Of a stretch of DNA of 64,000 nucleotides, positions 1 through 10,355 are shown piece after piece (the first letter of the stretch is position 1; every line of letters starts with the position of its first letter). Below the pieces are notes generated by a model. That model saw only the letters and a list, made by a program, of their open reading frames with translations, was not told the DNA's origin and searched no databases. A program made the position numbers and the translations under genes. The stretch spans positions 832,628,888-832,692,887 of the forward strand of contig NC_135232.1 in assembly GCF_051348905.1 (NCBI RefSeq), in the 5' to 3' direction. This DNA comes from Ranitomeya variabilis. Taxonomy: Eukaryota; Chordata; Amphibia; Anura; Dendrobatidae.

Positions 1-4
1 TCCA
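1..4 (+). tRNA. tRNA-Ala(CGC), last 4 nt
   Basis: TCCA followed by AACTTTTCC is the 3' end of a CGC gene cut by the window edge. Confidence 0.8.
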
Positions 5-524
5 AACTTTTCCTAATATGGCTAGAAAGCTTTAGCAAACACACTCACGCTTAGTAGTGTCGTCAAGACTCGCCAGAAATCTTTGACGCTTAAACTGGCT
101 TCTTTGCCAGGTCACATAGCAAGACGAGGCTTTTTGCCGCGACAGATTCTAAAGACTGCATGCAACCTAAGGCAAGGGCAACACTTTACCACCCAGTAAA
201 ATGTTTTCAATGGGAACTGGACTTTCAACAAACTTTGCACAAATCAATAGCACAGGCAAATATAGGAAACTTTCTCTAGCCTGATTAAAGTGGGAAATGT
301 GCAATAGCTTTGCATTAAGGACAAGCTTCAGAGTCTCTACTTGGTATCATCAGAAAACCGAGTTGGAGTGTCGTGCCGGAAGCTTGAATAGGTCAGCTGA
401 TGTATCTCTAAGAATTCACAGAGTTTTTTTCTCAAGGTGGTTCAGCGATTTGAATAAATGCCAACTCTTGTCTGCAAAAATCTTGACCCGTTTCCTGCAA
501 GTTTCTGAAAGTGGTGCAAATAAC

Positions 525-596
525 GGGGATGTAGCTCAGTGGTAGAGCGCACCCTTTTCATGTGTGAGGCCCCGGGTTCAATCCCCGGCATCTCCA
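525..596 (+). tRNA. tRNA-Ala body with UUC anticodon (C30 type)
   Basis: The body is the UGC-gene body with G3:U70, but the anticodon loop reads TTTTCAT, anticodon UUC (Glu codon GAA). Position 30 is C instead of G, so C30/U40 is mismatched in the anticodon stem. Acceptor, D and T stems pair fully. A box TAGCTCAGTGG and B box GGTTCAATCCC are intact. An alanyl-tRNA synthetase that reads G3:U70 would be expected to charge it with alanine if it folds. It may instead be a decayed copy. Confidence 0.85.
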
Positions 597-707
597 TGGC
601 TTGGGTTTACGTGCAAAGGTGACTACTTTTCATTCTCCTTATGTGGTTCCTGCAGTCACTCGGTGAAAGAATTACTTGTCAGTGCTCCATCCCACTGGGA
701 GACTTTT

Positions 708-779
708 GGGGATGTAGCTCAGTGGTAGAGCACATGCTTCGCATGTATGAGGTCCTGGGTTCAACCCCCAGCATCTCCA
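708..779 (+). tRNA. tRNA-Ala(CGC), G26A
   Basis: Consensus except A at position 26, which is outside the stems; follows a UUC gene after 111 nt. Confidence 0.92.
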
Positions 780-1299
780 AACTTTTCCTAATATGGCTAG
801 AAAGCTTTAGCAAACACACTCACGCTTAGTAGTGTCGTCAAGACTCGCAAGGAATCTTTGACGCTTAAACTGGCTTCTTTGCCAGGTCAAATAGCAGGAT
901 GAGGCTTTTTGCCTCGGCAGATTCTAAAGACTGCATGCAACCTAAGGCAAGGGCAACACTTTACCACCCAGTAAAATGTTTTCAATGGGAACTGGACTTT
1001 CAACAAACTTTGCACAAATCAATAGCACAGGCAAATATAGGAAACTTTCTCTAGCCTGATTAAAGTGGGAAATGTGCAATAGCTTTGCATTAAGGACAAG
1101 CTTCAGAGTCTCTACTTGGTATCATCAGAAAACCGAGTTGGAGTGTTGTGCCGGAAGCTTGAATAGGTCAGCTGATGTATCTCTAAGAATTCACAGAGTT
1201 TTTTTCTCAAGGTGGTTCAGCGATTTGACTAAATGCCAACCCTTGTCTGCAAAAATCTTGACCCGTTTCCTGCAAGTTTCTGAAACTGGTGCAAATATC
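780..1299 (+). other. Long spacer of the array unit (representative)
   Basis: This 520-nt stretch between a CGC gene and the next UGC gene recurs in every unit, as 536 nt when the 16-bp duplication is present. It starts with the CGC terminator T-run, has several short T-runs, and includes a small inverted motif TGCAATAGCTTTGCA. I recognise no RNA gene, coding sequence or known mobile element in it. An 82-codon frame that runs into the UGC tRNA gene recurs in nearly every copy, but only because the units are near-identical. Function unknown; it may be plain spacer. Confidence 0.8.
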
Positions 1300-1371
1300 G
1301 GGGATGTAGCTCAGTGGTAGAGCGCACGCTTTGCATGTGTGAGGCCCCGGGTTCAATCCCCGGCATCTCCA
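1300..1371 (+). tRNA. tRNA-Ala(UGC), consensus
   Basis: Reference copy for the UGC genes (72 nt including the A discriminator). Acceptor arms GGGGATG/CATCTCC pair with G3:U70; D stem GCTC/GAGC; anticodon stem CACGC/GTGTG around loop TTTGCAT (anticodon UGC, reading GCA and near cognates); variable AGGCC; T stem CCGGG/CCCGG around TTCAATC. Internal promoters are A box TAGCTCAGTGG and B box GGTTCAATCCC. It has no intron and no encoded CCA. G3:U70 is the established alanine identity element. The first T4 run lies about 46 nt past the gene. Confidence 0.97.
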
Positions 1372-1498
1372 TGGCCTGGGTTTACGTGCAAAGGACGCAC
1401 TTCCTACAGGTGACTACTTTTCCTTCTCCTTATGTGGTTCCTGCAGTCACTCGTTGAAAGAATTACTTTGCAGTGCTCCATCCCACTGGGAGACTTTT

Positions 1499-1570
1499 GG
1501 GGATGTAGCTCAGTGGTAGAGCGCATGCTTCGCATGTATGAGGTCCTGGGTTCAACCCCCAGCATCTCCA
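1499..1570 (+). tRNA. tRNA-Ala(CGC), consensus
   Basis: Reference copy for the CGC genes (72 nt). Acceptor arms as in the UGC gene with G3:U70; anticodon stem CATGC/GTATG around TTCGCAT (anticodon CGC, codon GCG); variable AGGTC; T stem CTGGG/CCCAG around TTCAACC. A box TAGCTCAGTGG, B box GGTTCAACCCC. A TTTT immediately precedes the gene and AACTTTT follows it, so the 3' trailer should be very short. It starts 127 nt after its UGC partner. Confidence 0.97.
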
Positions 1571-2090
1571 AACTTTTCCTAATATGGCTAGAAAGCTTTA
1601 GCAAACACACTCACGCTTAGTAGTGTCGTCAAGACTCGCAAGGAATCTTTGACGCTTAAACTGGCTTCTTTGCCAGGTCACATAGCAGGACGAGGCTTTT
1701 TGTCGCAGCAGATTCTAAAGACTGCATGCAACCTAAGGCAAGGGCAACACTTTACCACCCAGTAAAATGTTTTCAATGGGAACTGGACTTTCAACAAACT
1801 TTGCACAAATCAATAGCACAGGCAAATATAGGAAACTTTCTCTAGCCTGATTAAAGTGGGAAATGTGCAATAGCTTTGCATTAAGGACAAGCTTCAGAGT
1901 CTCTACTTGGTATCATCCTAAAACCGAGTTGGAGTGTCGTGCCGGAAGCTTGAATAGGTCCGCTGATGTATCTCTAAGAATTCACAGAGTTTTTTTCTCA
2001 AGGTGGTTCAGCGATTTGAATAAATGCCAACCCTTGTCTGCAAAAATCTTGACCCGTTTCCTGCAAGTTTCTGAAAGTGGTGCAAATAAC

Positions 2091-2162
2091 GGGGATGTAG
2101 CTCAGTGGTAGAGCGCACGCTTTGCATGTGTGAGGCCCCGGGTTCAATCCCCAGCATCTCCA
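2091..2162 (+). tRNA. tRNA-Ala(UGC), G64A
   Basis: UGC anticodon; one T-stem mismatch (C50/A64). Also seen at 34835. Confidence 0.88.
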
Positions 2163-2289
2163 TGCCCTGGGTTTACGTGCAAAGGAAGCACTTCCTACAG
2201 GTGACTACTTTTCCTTCTCCTTATGTGGTTCCTGCAGTCACTCGGTGAAAGAATTACTTGTCAGTGCTCCATCCCACTAGGAGACTTTT

Positions 2290-2361
2290 GGGGATGTAGC
2301 TCAGTGGTAGAGCGCATGCTTCGCATGTATGAGGTCCTGGGTTCAACCCCCAGCATCTCCA
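2290..2361 (+). tRNA. tRNA-Ala(CGC)
   Basis: Identical to the CGC consensus; 127 nt after its partner. Confidence 0.95.
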
Positions 2362-2881
2362 AACTTTTCCTAATATGGCTAGAAAGCTTTAGCAAACACA
2401 CTCACGCTTAGTAGTGTCGTCAAGACTCGCCAGAAATCTTTGACGCTTAAACTGGCTTCTTTGCCAGGTCACATAGCAGGACGAGGCTTTTTGCCGCGAC
2501 AGATTCTAAAGACTGCATGCAACCTAAGGCAAGGGCAACACTTTACCACCCAGTAAAATGTTTTCAATGGGAACTGGACTTTCAACAAACTTTGCACAAA
2601 TCAATAGCACAGGCAAATATAGGAAACTTTCTCTAGCCTGATTAAAGTGGGAAATGTGCAATAGCTTTGCATTAAGGACAAGCTTCAGAGTCTCTACTTG
2701 GTATCATCAGAAAACCGAGTTGGAGTGTCGTGCCGGAAGCTTGAATAGGTCAGCTGATGTATCTCTAAGAATTCACAGAGTTTTTTTCTCAAGGTGGTTC
2801 AGCGATTTGAATAAATGCCAACCCTTGTCTGCAAAAATCTTGACCCGTTTCCTGCAAGTTTCTGAAAGTGGTGCAAATAAC

Positions 2882-2953
2882 GGGGATGTAGCTCAGTGGT
2901 AGAGCGCACCCTTTTCATGTGTGAGGCCCCGGGTTCAATCCCCGGCATCTCCA
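2882..2953 (+). tRNA. tRNA-Ala body with UUC anticodon (C30 type)
   Basis: Same UUC anticodon and C30/U40 mismatch as the gene at 525, one 2357-bp period on. Confidence 0.85.
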
Positions 2954-3064
2954 TGGCTTGGGTTTACGTGCAAAGGTGACTACTTTTCCTACTCCTTATG
3001 TGGTTCCTGCAGTCACTCGGTGAAAGAATTACTTGTCAGTGCTCCATCCCACTGGGAGACTTTT

Positions 3065-3136
3065 GGGGATGTAGCTCAGTGGTAGAGCGCATGCTTCGCA
3101 TGTATGAGGTCCTGGGTTCAACCCCCAGCATCTCCA
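3065..3136 (+). tRNA. tRNA-Ala(CGC)
   Basis: Consensus CGC gene, 111 nt after a UUC gene. Confidence 0.95.
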
Positions 3137-3656
3137 AACTTTTCCTAATATGGCTAGAAAGCTTTAGCAAACACACTCACGCTTAGTAGTGTCGTCAAGA
3201 CTCGCAAGGAATCTTTGACGCTTAAACTGGCTTCTTTGCCAGGTCACATAGCAGGATGAGGCTTTTTGCCTCGGCAGATTCTAAAGACTGCATGCAACCT
3301 AAGGCAAGGGCAACACTTTACCACCCAGTAAAATGTTTTCAATGGGAACTGGACTTTCAACAAACTTTGCACAAATCAATAGCACAGGCAAATATAGGAA
3401 ACTTTCTCTAGCCTGATTAAAGTGGGAAATGTGCAATAGCTTTGCATTAAGGACAAGCTTCAGAGTCTCTACTTGGTATCATCAGAAAACCGAGTTGGAG
3501 TGTCGTGCCGGAAGCTTGAATAGGTCAGCTGATGTATCTCTAAGAATTCACAGAGTTTTTTTCTCAAGGTGGTTCAGCGATTTGACTAAATGCCAACCCT
3601 TGTCTGCAAAAATCTTGACCCGTTTCCTGCAAGTTTCTGAAAGTGGTGCAAATATC

Positions 3657-3728
3657 GGGGATGTAGCTCAGTGGTAGAGCGCACGCTTTGCATGTGTGAG
3701 GCCCCGGGTTCAATTCCCGGCATCTCCA
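3657..3728 (+). tRNA. tRNA-Ala(UGC), C60T
   Basis: UGC gene with a single T-loop change (TTCAATT); stems intact. Confidence 0.93.
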
Positions 3729-3855
3729 TGGCCTGGGTTTACGTGCAAAGGACGCACTTCCTACAGGTGACTACTTTTCCTTCTCCTTATGTGGTTCCTG
3801 CAGTCACTCGTTGAAAGAATTACTTGTCAGTGCTCCATCCCACTAGGAGACTTTT

Positions 3856-3927
3856 GGGGATGTAGCTCAGTGGTAGAGCGCATGCTTCGCATGTATGAGT
3901 TCCTGGGTTCAACCCCCAGCATCTCCA
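3856..3927 (+). tRNA. tRNA-Ala(CGC), variable-loop change
   Basis: Variable loop reads AGTTC instead of AGGTC; all stems pair. Confidence 0.93.
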
Positions 3928-4447
3928 AACTTTTCCTAATATGGCTAGAAAGCTTTAGCAAACACACTCACGCTTAGTAGTGTCGTCAAGACTCGCAAGG
4001 AATCTTTGACGCTTAAACTGGCTTCTTTGCCAGGTCACATAGCAGGACGAGGCTTTTTGCTGCGGCAGATTCTAAAGACTGCATGCAACCTAAGGCAAGG
4101 GCAACACTTTACCACCCAGTAAAATGTTTTCAATGGGAACTGGACTTTCAACAAACTTTGCACAAATCAATAGCACAGGCAAATATAGGAAACTTTCTCT
4201 AGCCTGATTAAAGTGGGAAATGTGCAATAGCTTTGCATTAAGGACAAGCTTCAGAGTCTCTACTTGGTATCATCAGAAAACCGAGTTGGAGTGTCGTGCC
4301 AGATGCTTGAATAGGTCAGCTGATGTATCTCTAAGAATTCACAGAGTTTTTTTCTCAAGGTGGTTCAGCGATTTGACTAAATGCCAACCCTTGTCTGCAA
4401 AAATCTTGACCCGTTTCCTGCAAGTTTCTGAAAGTGGTGCAAATAAC

Positions 4448-4519
4448 GGGGATGTAGCTCAGTGGTAGAGCACACGCTTTGCATGTGGGAGGCCCCAGGT
4501 TCAATCCCCGGCATCTCCA
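4448..4519 (+). tRNA. tRNA-Ala(UGC), three changes
   Basis: G26A, T42G (A28/G42 mismatch) and G51A (A51/C63 mismatch). The same haplotype recurs at 29282 and 32462. Possibly weakened. Confidence 0.78.
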
Positions 4520-4646
4520 TGGCCTGGGTTTACGTGCAGAGGACGCACTTCCTACAGGTGACTACTTTTCCTTCTCCTTATGTGGTTCCTGCAGTCACTC
4601 GTTGAAAGAATTACTTGTCAGTGCTCCATCCCACTAGGAGACTTTT

Positions 4647-4718
4647 GGGGATGTAGCTCAGTGGTAGAGCGCATGCTTCGCATGTATGAGGTCCTGGGTT
4701 CAACCCCCAGCATCTCCA
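4647..4718 (+). tRNA. tRNA-Ala(CGC)
   Basis: Consensus CGC sequence, spacer 127 nt. Confidence 0.95.
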
Positions 4719-5238
4719 AACTTTTCCTAATATGGCTAGAAAGCTTTAGCAAACACACTCACGCTTACTAGTGTCGTCAAGACTCGCAAGGAATCTTTGA
4801 CGCTTAAACTGGCTTCTTTGCCAGGTCACATAGCAGGACGAGGCTTTTTGTCGCAGCAGATTCTAAAGACTGCATGCAACCTAAGGCAAGGGCAACACTT
4901 TACCACCCAGTAAAATGTTTTCAATGGGAACTGGACTTTCAACAAACTTTGCACAAATCAATAGCACAGGCAAATATAGGAAACTTTCTCTAGCCTGATT
5001 AAAGTGGGAAATGTGCAATAGCTTTGCATTAAGGACAAGCTTCAGAGTCTCTACTTGGTATCATCAGAAAACCGAGTTGGAGTGTCGTGCCGGAAGCTTG
5101 AATAGGTCAGCTGATGTATCTCTAAGAATTCACAGAGTTTTTTTCTCAAGGTGGTTCAGCGATTTGAATAAATGCCAACCCTTGTCTGCAAAAATCTTGA
5201 CCCGTTTCCTGCAAGTTTCTGAAAGTGGTGTAAATAAC

Positions 5239-5310
5239 GGGGATGTAGCTCAGTGGTAGAGCGCACCCTTTTCATGTGTGAGGCCCCGGGTTCAATCCCC
5301 GGCATCTCCA
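5239..5310 (+). tRNA. tRNA-Ala body with UUC anticodon (C30 type)
   Basis: Third C30-type UUC gene, 2357 bp after the one at 2882. Confidence 0.85.
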
Positions 5311-5421
5311 TGGCTTGGGTTTACGTGCAAAGGTGACTACTTTTCCTTCTCCTTATGTGGTTCCTGCAGTCACTCGGTGAAAGAATTACTTGTCAGTGCT
5401 CCATCCCACTGGGAGACTTTT

Positions 5422-5493
5422 GGGGATGTAGCTCAGTGGTAGAGCGCATGCTTCGCATGTATGAGGTCCTGGGTTCGACCCCCAGCATCTCCA
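5422..5493 (+). tRNA. tRNA-Ala(CGC), A57G
   Basis: T loop reads TTCGACC, which fits the classical B-box consensus GGTTCGA better than the other copies. Confidence 0.95.
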
Positions 5494-6013
5494 AACTTTT
5501 CCTAATATGGCTAGAAAGCTTTAGCAAACACACTCACGCTTAGTAGTGTCGTCAAGACTCGCAAGGAATCTTTGACGCTTAAACTGGCTTCTTTGCCAGG
5601 TCACATAGCAGGACGAGGCTTTTTGCCGCGGCAGATTCTAAAGACTGCATGCAACCTAAGGCAAGGGCAACACTTTACCACCCAGTAAAATGTTTTCAAT
5701 GGGAACTGGACTTTCAACAAACTTTGCACAAATCAATAGCACAGGCAAATATAGGAAACTTTCTCTAGCCTGATTAAAGTGGGAAATGTGCAATAGCTTT
5801 GCATTAAGGACAAGCTTCAGAGTCTCTACTTGGTATCATCCTAAAACCGAGTTGGAGTGTCGTGCCGGAAGCTTGAATTGGTCAGCTGATGTATCTCTAA
5901 GAATTCACAGAGTTTTTTTCTCAAGGTGGTTCAGCAATTTGAATAAATGCCAACCCTTGTCTGCAAAAATCTTGACCCGTTTCCTGCAAGTTTCTGGAAG
6001 TGGTGCAAATAAC

Positions 6014-6085
6014 GGGGATGTAGCTCAGTGGTAGAGCGCACGCTTTGCATGTGTGAGGCCCCGGGTTCAATCCCCGGCATCTCCA
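6014..6085 (+). tRNA. tRNA-Ala(UGC)
   Basis: Consensus UGC gene. Confidence 0.95.
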
Positions 6086-6212
6086 TGGCCTGGGTTTACG
6101 TGCAAAGGACGCACTTCCTACAGGTGACTAATTTTCCTTCTCCTTATGTGGTTCCTGCAGTCACTCGGTGAAAGAATTACTTGTCAGTGCTCCATCCCAC
6201 TGGGAGACTTTT

Positions 6213-6284
6213 GGGGATGTAGCTCAGTGGTAGAGCGCATGCTTCGCATGTATGAGGTCCTGGGTTCAACCCCCAGCGTCTCCA
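6213..6284 (+). tRNA. tRNA-Ala(CGC), A67G
   Basis: Acceptor 3' strand CGTCTCC gives a U6:G67 wobble; shared with 9692. Confidence 0.92.
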
Positions 6285-6804
6285 AACTTTTCCTAATATG
6301 GCTAGAAAGCTTTAGCAAACACACTCACGCTTACTAGTGTCGTCAAGACTCGCAAGGAATCTTTGACGCTTAAACTGGCTTCTTTGCCAGGTCACATAGC
6401 AGGACGAGGCTTTTTGTCACAGCAGATTCTAAAGACTGCATGCAACCTAAGGCAAGGGCAACACTTTACCACCCAGTAAAATGTTTTCAATGGGAACTGG
6501 ACTTTCAACAAACTTTGCACAAATCAATAGCACAGGCAAATATAGGAAACTTTCTCTAGCCTGATTAAAGTGGGAAATGTGCAATAGCTTTGCATTAAGG
6601 ACAAGCTTCAGAGTCTCTACTTGGTATCATCAGAAAACCGAGTTGGAGTGTCGTGCCGGAAGCTTGAATTGGTCAGCTGATGTATCTCTAAGAATTCACA
6701 GAGTTTTTTTCTCAAGGTGGTTCAGCGATTTGACTAAATGCCAACCCTTGTCTGCAAAAATCTTGACCCGTTTCCTGCAAGTTTCTGAAAGTGGTGCAAA
6801 TAAC

Positions 6805-6876
6805 GGGGATGTAGCTCAGTGGTAGAGCGCACGCTTTGCATGTGTGAGGCCCCGGGTTCAATCCCCGGCATCTCCA
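6805..6876 (+). tRNA. tRNA-Ala(UGC)
   Basis: Consensus UGC gene. One of only two UGC-anticodon copies followed by the short 111-nt spacer otherwise linked to UUC genes (the other is 10284). Confidence 0.95.
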
Positions 6877-6987
6877 TGGCCTGGGTTTACGTGCAAAGGT
6901 GACTACTTTTCCTTCTCCTTATGTGGTTCCTGCAGTCACTCGGTGAAAGAATTACTTGTCAGTGCTCCATCCCACTGGGAGACTTTT

Positions 6988-7059
6988 GGGGATGTAGCTC
7001 AGTGGTAGAGCGCATGCTTCGCATGTATGAGGTCCTGGGTTCAACCCCCAGCATCTCCA
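6988..7059 (+). tRNA. tRNA-Ala(CGC)
   Basis: Consensus CGC sequence after the 111-nt spacer. Confidence 0.95.
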
Positions 7060-7579
7060 AACTTTTCCTAATATGGCTAGAAAGCTTTAGCAAACACACT
7101 CACGCTTAGTAGTGTCGTCAAGACTCGCAAGGAATCTTTGACGCTTAAACTGGCTTCTTTGCCAGGTCACATAGCAGGATGAGGCTTTTTGCCGCGGCAG
7201 ATTCTAAAGACTGCATGCAACCTAAGGCAAGGGAAACACTTTACCACCCAGTAAAATGTTTTCAATGGGAACTGGACTTTCAACAAACTTTGCACAAATC
7301 AATAGCACAGGCAAATATAGGAAACTTTCTCTAGCCTGATTAAAGTGGGAAATGTGCAATAGCTTTGCATTAAGGACAAGCTTCAGAGTCTCTACTTGGT
7401 ATCATCAGAAAACCGAGTTGGAGTGTCGTGCCAGATACTTGAATAGGTCAGCTGATGTATCTCTAAGAATTCACAGAGTTTTTTTCTCAAGGTGGTTCAG
7501 CGATTTGACTAAATGCCAACCCTTGTCTGCAAAAATCTTGACCCGTTTCCTGCAAGTTTCTGAAAGTGGTGCAAATAAC

Positions 7580-7651
7580 GGGGATGTAGCTCAGTGGTAG
7601 AGCACACGCTTTGCATGTGTGAGGCCCCAGGTTCAATCCCCGGCATCTCCA
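7580..7651 (+). tRNA. tRNA-Ala(UGC), G26A and G51A
   Basis: A51/C63 mismatch in the T stem; shared with 57934 and 61098. Confidence 0.85.
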
Positions 7652-7778
7652 TGGCCTGGGTTTACGTGCAGAGGACGCACTTCCAACAGGTGACTACTTT
7701 TCCTTCTCCTTATGTGGTTCCTGCAGTCACTCGGTGAAAGAATTACTTGTCAGTGCTCCATCCCACTGGGAGACTTTT

Positions 7779-7850
7779 GGGGATGTAGCTCAGTGGTAGA
7801 GCGCATGCTTCGCATGTATGAGGTCCTGGGTTCAACCCCCAGCATCTCCA
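7779..7850 (+). tRNA. tRNA-Ala(CGC)
   Basis: Consensus CGC gene; followed by a 536-nt spacer with the 16-bp duplication. Confidence 0.95.
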
Positions 7851-8386
7851 AACTTTTCCTAATATGGCTAGAAAGCTTTAGCAAACACACTCACGCTTAG
7901 TAGTGTCGTCAAGACTCGCAAGGAATCTTTGACGCTTAAACTGGCTTCTTTGCCAGGTCACATAGCAGGACGAGGCTTTTTGCCGCGGCAGATTCTAAAG
8001 ACTGCATGCAACCTAAGGCAAGGGCAACCTAAGGCAAGGGCAACACTTTACCACCCAGTAAAATGTTTTCAATGGGAACTGGACTTTCAACAAACTTTGC
8101 TCAAATCAATAGCACAGGCAAATATAGGAAACTTTCTCTAGCCTGATTAAAGTGGGAAATGTGCAATAGCTTTGCATTAAGGACAAGCTTCAGAGTCTCT
8201 ACTTGGTATCATCAGAAAACCGAGTTGGAGTGTCGTGCCGGAAGCTTGAATAGGTCAGCTGATGTATCTCTAAGAATTCACAGAGTTTTTTTCTCAAGGT
8301 GGTTCAGCGATTTGAATAAATGCCAACCCTTGTCTGCAAAAATCTTGACCCGTTTCCTGCAAGTTTCTGAAAGTGGTGCAAATAAC

Positions 8387-8458
8387 GGGGATGTAGCTCA
8401 GTGGTAGAGCGCACGCTTTTCATGTGTGAGGCCCCGGGTTCAATCCCAGGCATCTCCA
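8387..8458 (+). tRNA. tRNA-Ala body with UUC anticodon (G30 type)
   Basis: Anticodon stem CACGC/GTGTG is intact around TTTTCAT. T stem has C63A (G51/A63 mismatch). The CGC partner that should follow is deleted. Confidence 0.85.
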
Positions 8459-8484
8459 TGACCTGGGTTTACGTGCAAAGGTGA

Positions 8485-8500
8485 CTACTTTTTAAGGACA
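8485..8500. other. Deletion junction that removed a CGC tRNA gene
   Basis: The short spacer after the gene at 8387 runs through CTACTTTT and then jumps straight to TTAAGGAC, which normally lies about 200 nt before the next UGC gene. Two successive UGC-position genes are therefore only 315 bp apart and the CGC gene between them is missing. About 0.46-0.49 kb is lost, with at most a base or so of microhomology. Confidence 0.9.
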
Positions 8501-8701
8501 AGCTTCAGAGTCTCTACTTGGTATCATCAGAAAACCGAGTTGGAGTGTCGTGCCGGAAGCTTGAATTGGTCAGCTGATGTATCTCTAAGAATTCACAGAG
8601 TTTTTTTCTCAAGGTGGTTCAGCGATTTGACTAAATGCCAACCCTTGTCTGCAAAAATCTTGACCCGTTTCCTGCAAGTTTCTGGAAGTGGTGCAAATAA
8701 C

Positions 8702-8773
8702 GGGGATGTAGCTCAGTGGTAGAGCGCACGCTTTGCATGTGTGAGGCCCCGGGTTCAATCCCCGGCATCTCCA
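8702..8773 (+). tRNA. tRNA-Ala(UGC)
   Basis: Consensus UGC gene directly downstream of the deletion junction; its long spacer is truncated at the 5' side. Confidence 0.95.
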
Positions 8774-8900
8774 TGGCCTGGGTTTACGTGCAAAGGACGC
8801 ACTTCCTACAGGTGACTAATTTTCCTTCTCCTTATGTGGTTCCTGCAGTCACTCGGTGAAAGAATTACTTGTCAGTGCTCCATCCCACTGGGAGACTTTT

Positions 8901-8972
8901 GGGGATGTAGCTCAGTGGTAGAGCGCATGCTTCGCATGTATGAGGTCCTGGGTTCAACCCCCAGCATCTCTA
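8901..8972 (+). tRNA. tRNA-Ala(CGC), C72T
   Basis: First acceptor pair becomes a G1:U72 wobble. Confidence 0.9.
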
Positions 8973-9492
8973 AACTTTTCCTAATATGGCTAGAAAGCTT
9001 TAGCAAACACACTCATGCTTAGTAGTGTCGTCAAGACTCGCAAGGAATCTTTGACGCTTAAACTGGCTTCTTTGCCAGGTCACATAGCAGGACGAGGCTT
9101 TTTGCCGCGGCAGATTCTAAAGACTGCATGCAACCTAAGGCAAGGGCAACACTTTACCACCCAGTAAAATGTTTTCAATGGGAACTGGACTTTCAACAAA
9201 CTTTGCACAAATCAATAGCACAGGCAAATATAGGAAACTTTCTCTAGCCTGATTAAAGTGGGAAATGTGCAATAGCTTTGCATTAAGGACAAGCTTCAGA
9301 GTCTCTACTTGGTATCATCCTAAAACCGAGTTGGAGTGTCGTGCCGGAAGCTTGAATTGGTCAGCTGATGTATCTCTAAGAATTCACAGAGTTTTTTTCT
9401 CAAGGTGGTTCAGCAATTTGAATAAATGCCAACCCTTGTCTGCAAAAATCTTGACCCGTTTCCTGCAAGTTTCTGGAAGTGGTGCAAATAAC

Positions 9493-9564
9493 GGGGATGT
9501 AGCTCAGTGGTAGAGCGCACGCTTTGCATGTGTGAGGCCCCGGGTTCAATCCCCGGCATCTCCA
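9493..9564 (+). tRNA. tRNA-Ala(UGC)
   Basis: Consensus UGC gene. Confidence 0.95.
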
Positions 9565-9691
9565 TGGCCTGGGTTTACGTGCAAAGGACGCACTTCCTAC
9601 AGGTGACTAATTTTCCTTCTCCTTATGTGGTTCCTGCAGTCACTCGGTGAAAGAATTACTTGTCAGTGCTCCATCCCACTGGGAGACTTTT

Positions 9692-9763
9692 GGGGATGTA
9701 GCTCAGTGGTAGAGCGCATGCTTCGCATGTATGAGGTCCTGGGTTCAACCCCCAGCGTCTCCA
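9692..9763 (+). tRNA. tRNA-Ala(CGC), A67G
   Basis: U6:G67 wobble, as at 6213. Confidence 0.92.
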
Positions 9764-10283
9764 AACTTTTCCTAATATGGCTAGAAAGCTTTAGCAAACA
9801 CACTCACGCTTACTAGTGTCGTCAAGACTCGCAAGGAATCTTTGACGCTTAAACTGGCTTCTTTGCCAGGTCACATAGCAGGACGAGACTTTTTGTCGCA
9901 GCAGATTCTAAAGACTGCATGCAACCTAAGGCAAGGGCAACACTTTACCACCCAGTAAAATGTTTTCAATGGGAACTGGACTTTCAACAAACTTTGCACA
10001 AATCAATAGCACAGGCAAATATAGGAAACTTTCTCTAGCCTGATTAAAGTGGGAAATGTGCAATAGCTTTGCATTAAGGACAAGCTTCAGAGTCTCTACT
10101 TGGTATCATCAGAAAACCGAGTTGGAGTGTTGTGCCGGAAGCTTGAATTGGTCAGCTGATGTATCTCTAAGAATTCACAGAGTTTTTTTCTCAAGGTGGT
10201 TCAGCGATTTGACTAAATGCCAACCCTTGTCTGCAAAAATCTTGACCCGTTTCCTGCAAGTTTCTGAAAGTGGTGCAAATAAC

Positions 10284-10355
10284 GGGGATGTAGCTCAGTG
10301 GTAGAGCGCACGCTTTGCATGTGTGAGGCCCCGGGTTCAATCCCCGGCATCTCCA
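10284..10355 (+). tRNA. tRNA-Ala(UGC)
   Basis: Consensus UGC gene followed by the short 111-nt spacer. Confidence 0.95.

Larger units (their letters stand above)
297..5400. repeat. 2357-bp higher-order repeat, set 1
   Basis: Three-unit period of 791+791+775 bp. UUC-anticodon genes with a C at position 30 recur at 525, 2882 and 5239, exactly 2357 bp apart, each followed by the 111-nt spacer. Limits are approximate. Confidence 0.75.

Noticed and set aside
297-545. 82- and 62-codon frames repeated in every array unit
   Set aside because: They recur only because the units do, they run into or through the tRNA genes, and they show no protein family likeness or coding-type variation.
525-596. Calling the UUC genes tRNA-Glu
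   Set aside because: Only the anticodon is Glu-like. The body, including G3:U70, is that of the alanine genes beside it.
1-4000. Bacterial or phage tRNA array
   Set aside because: The genes lack encoded CCA, have polymerase III A/B boxes and T-run terminators, and lie with a vertebrate-type hAT.
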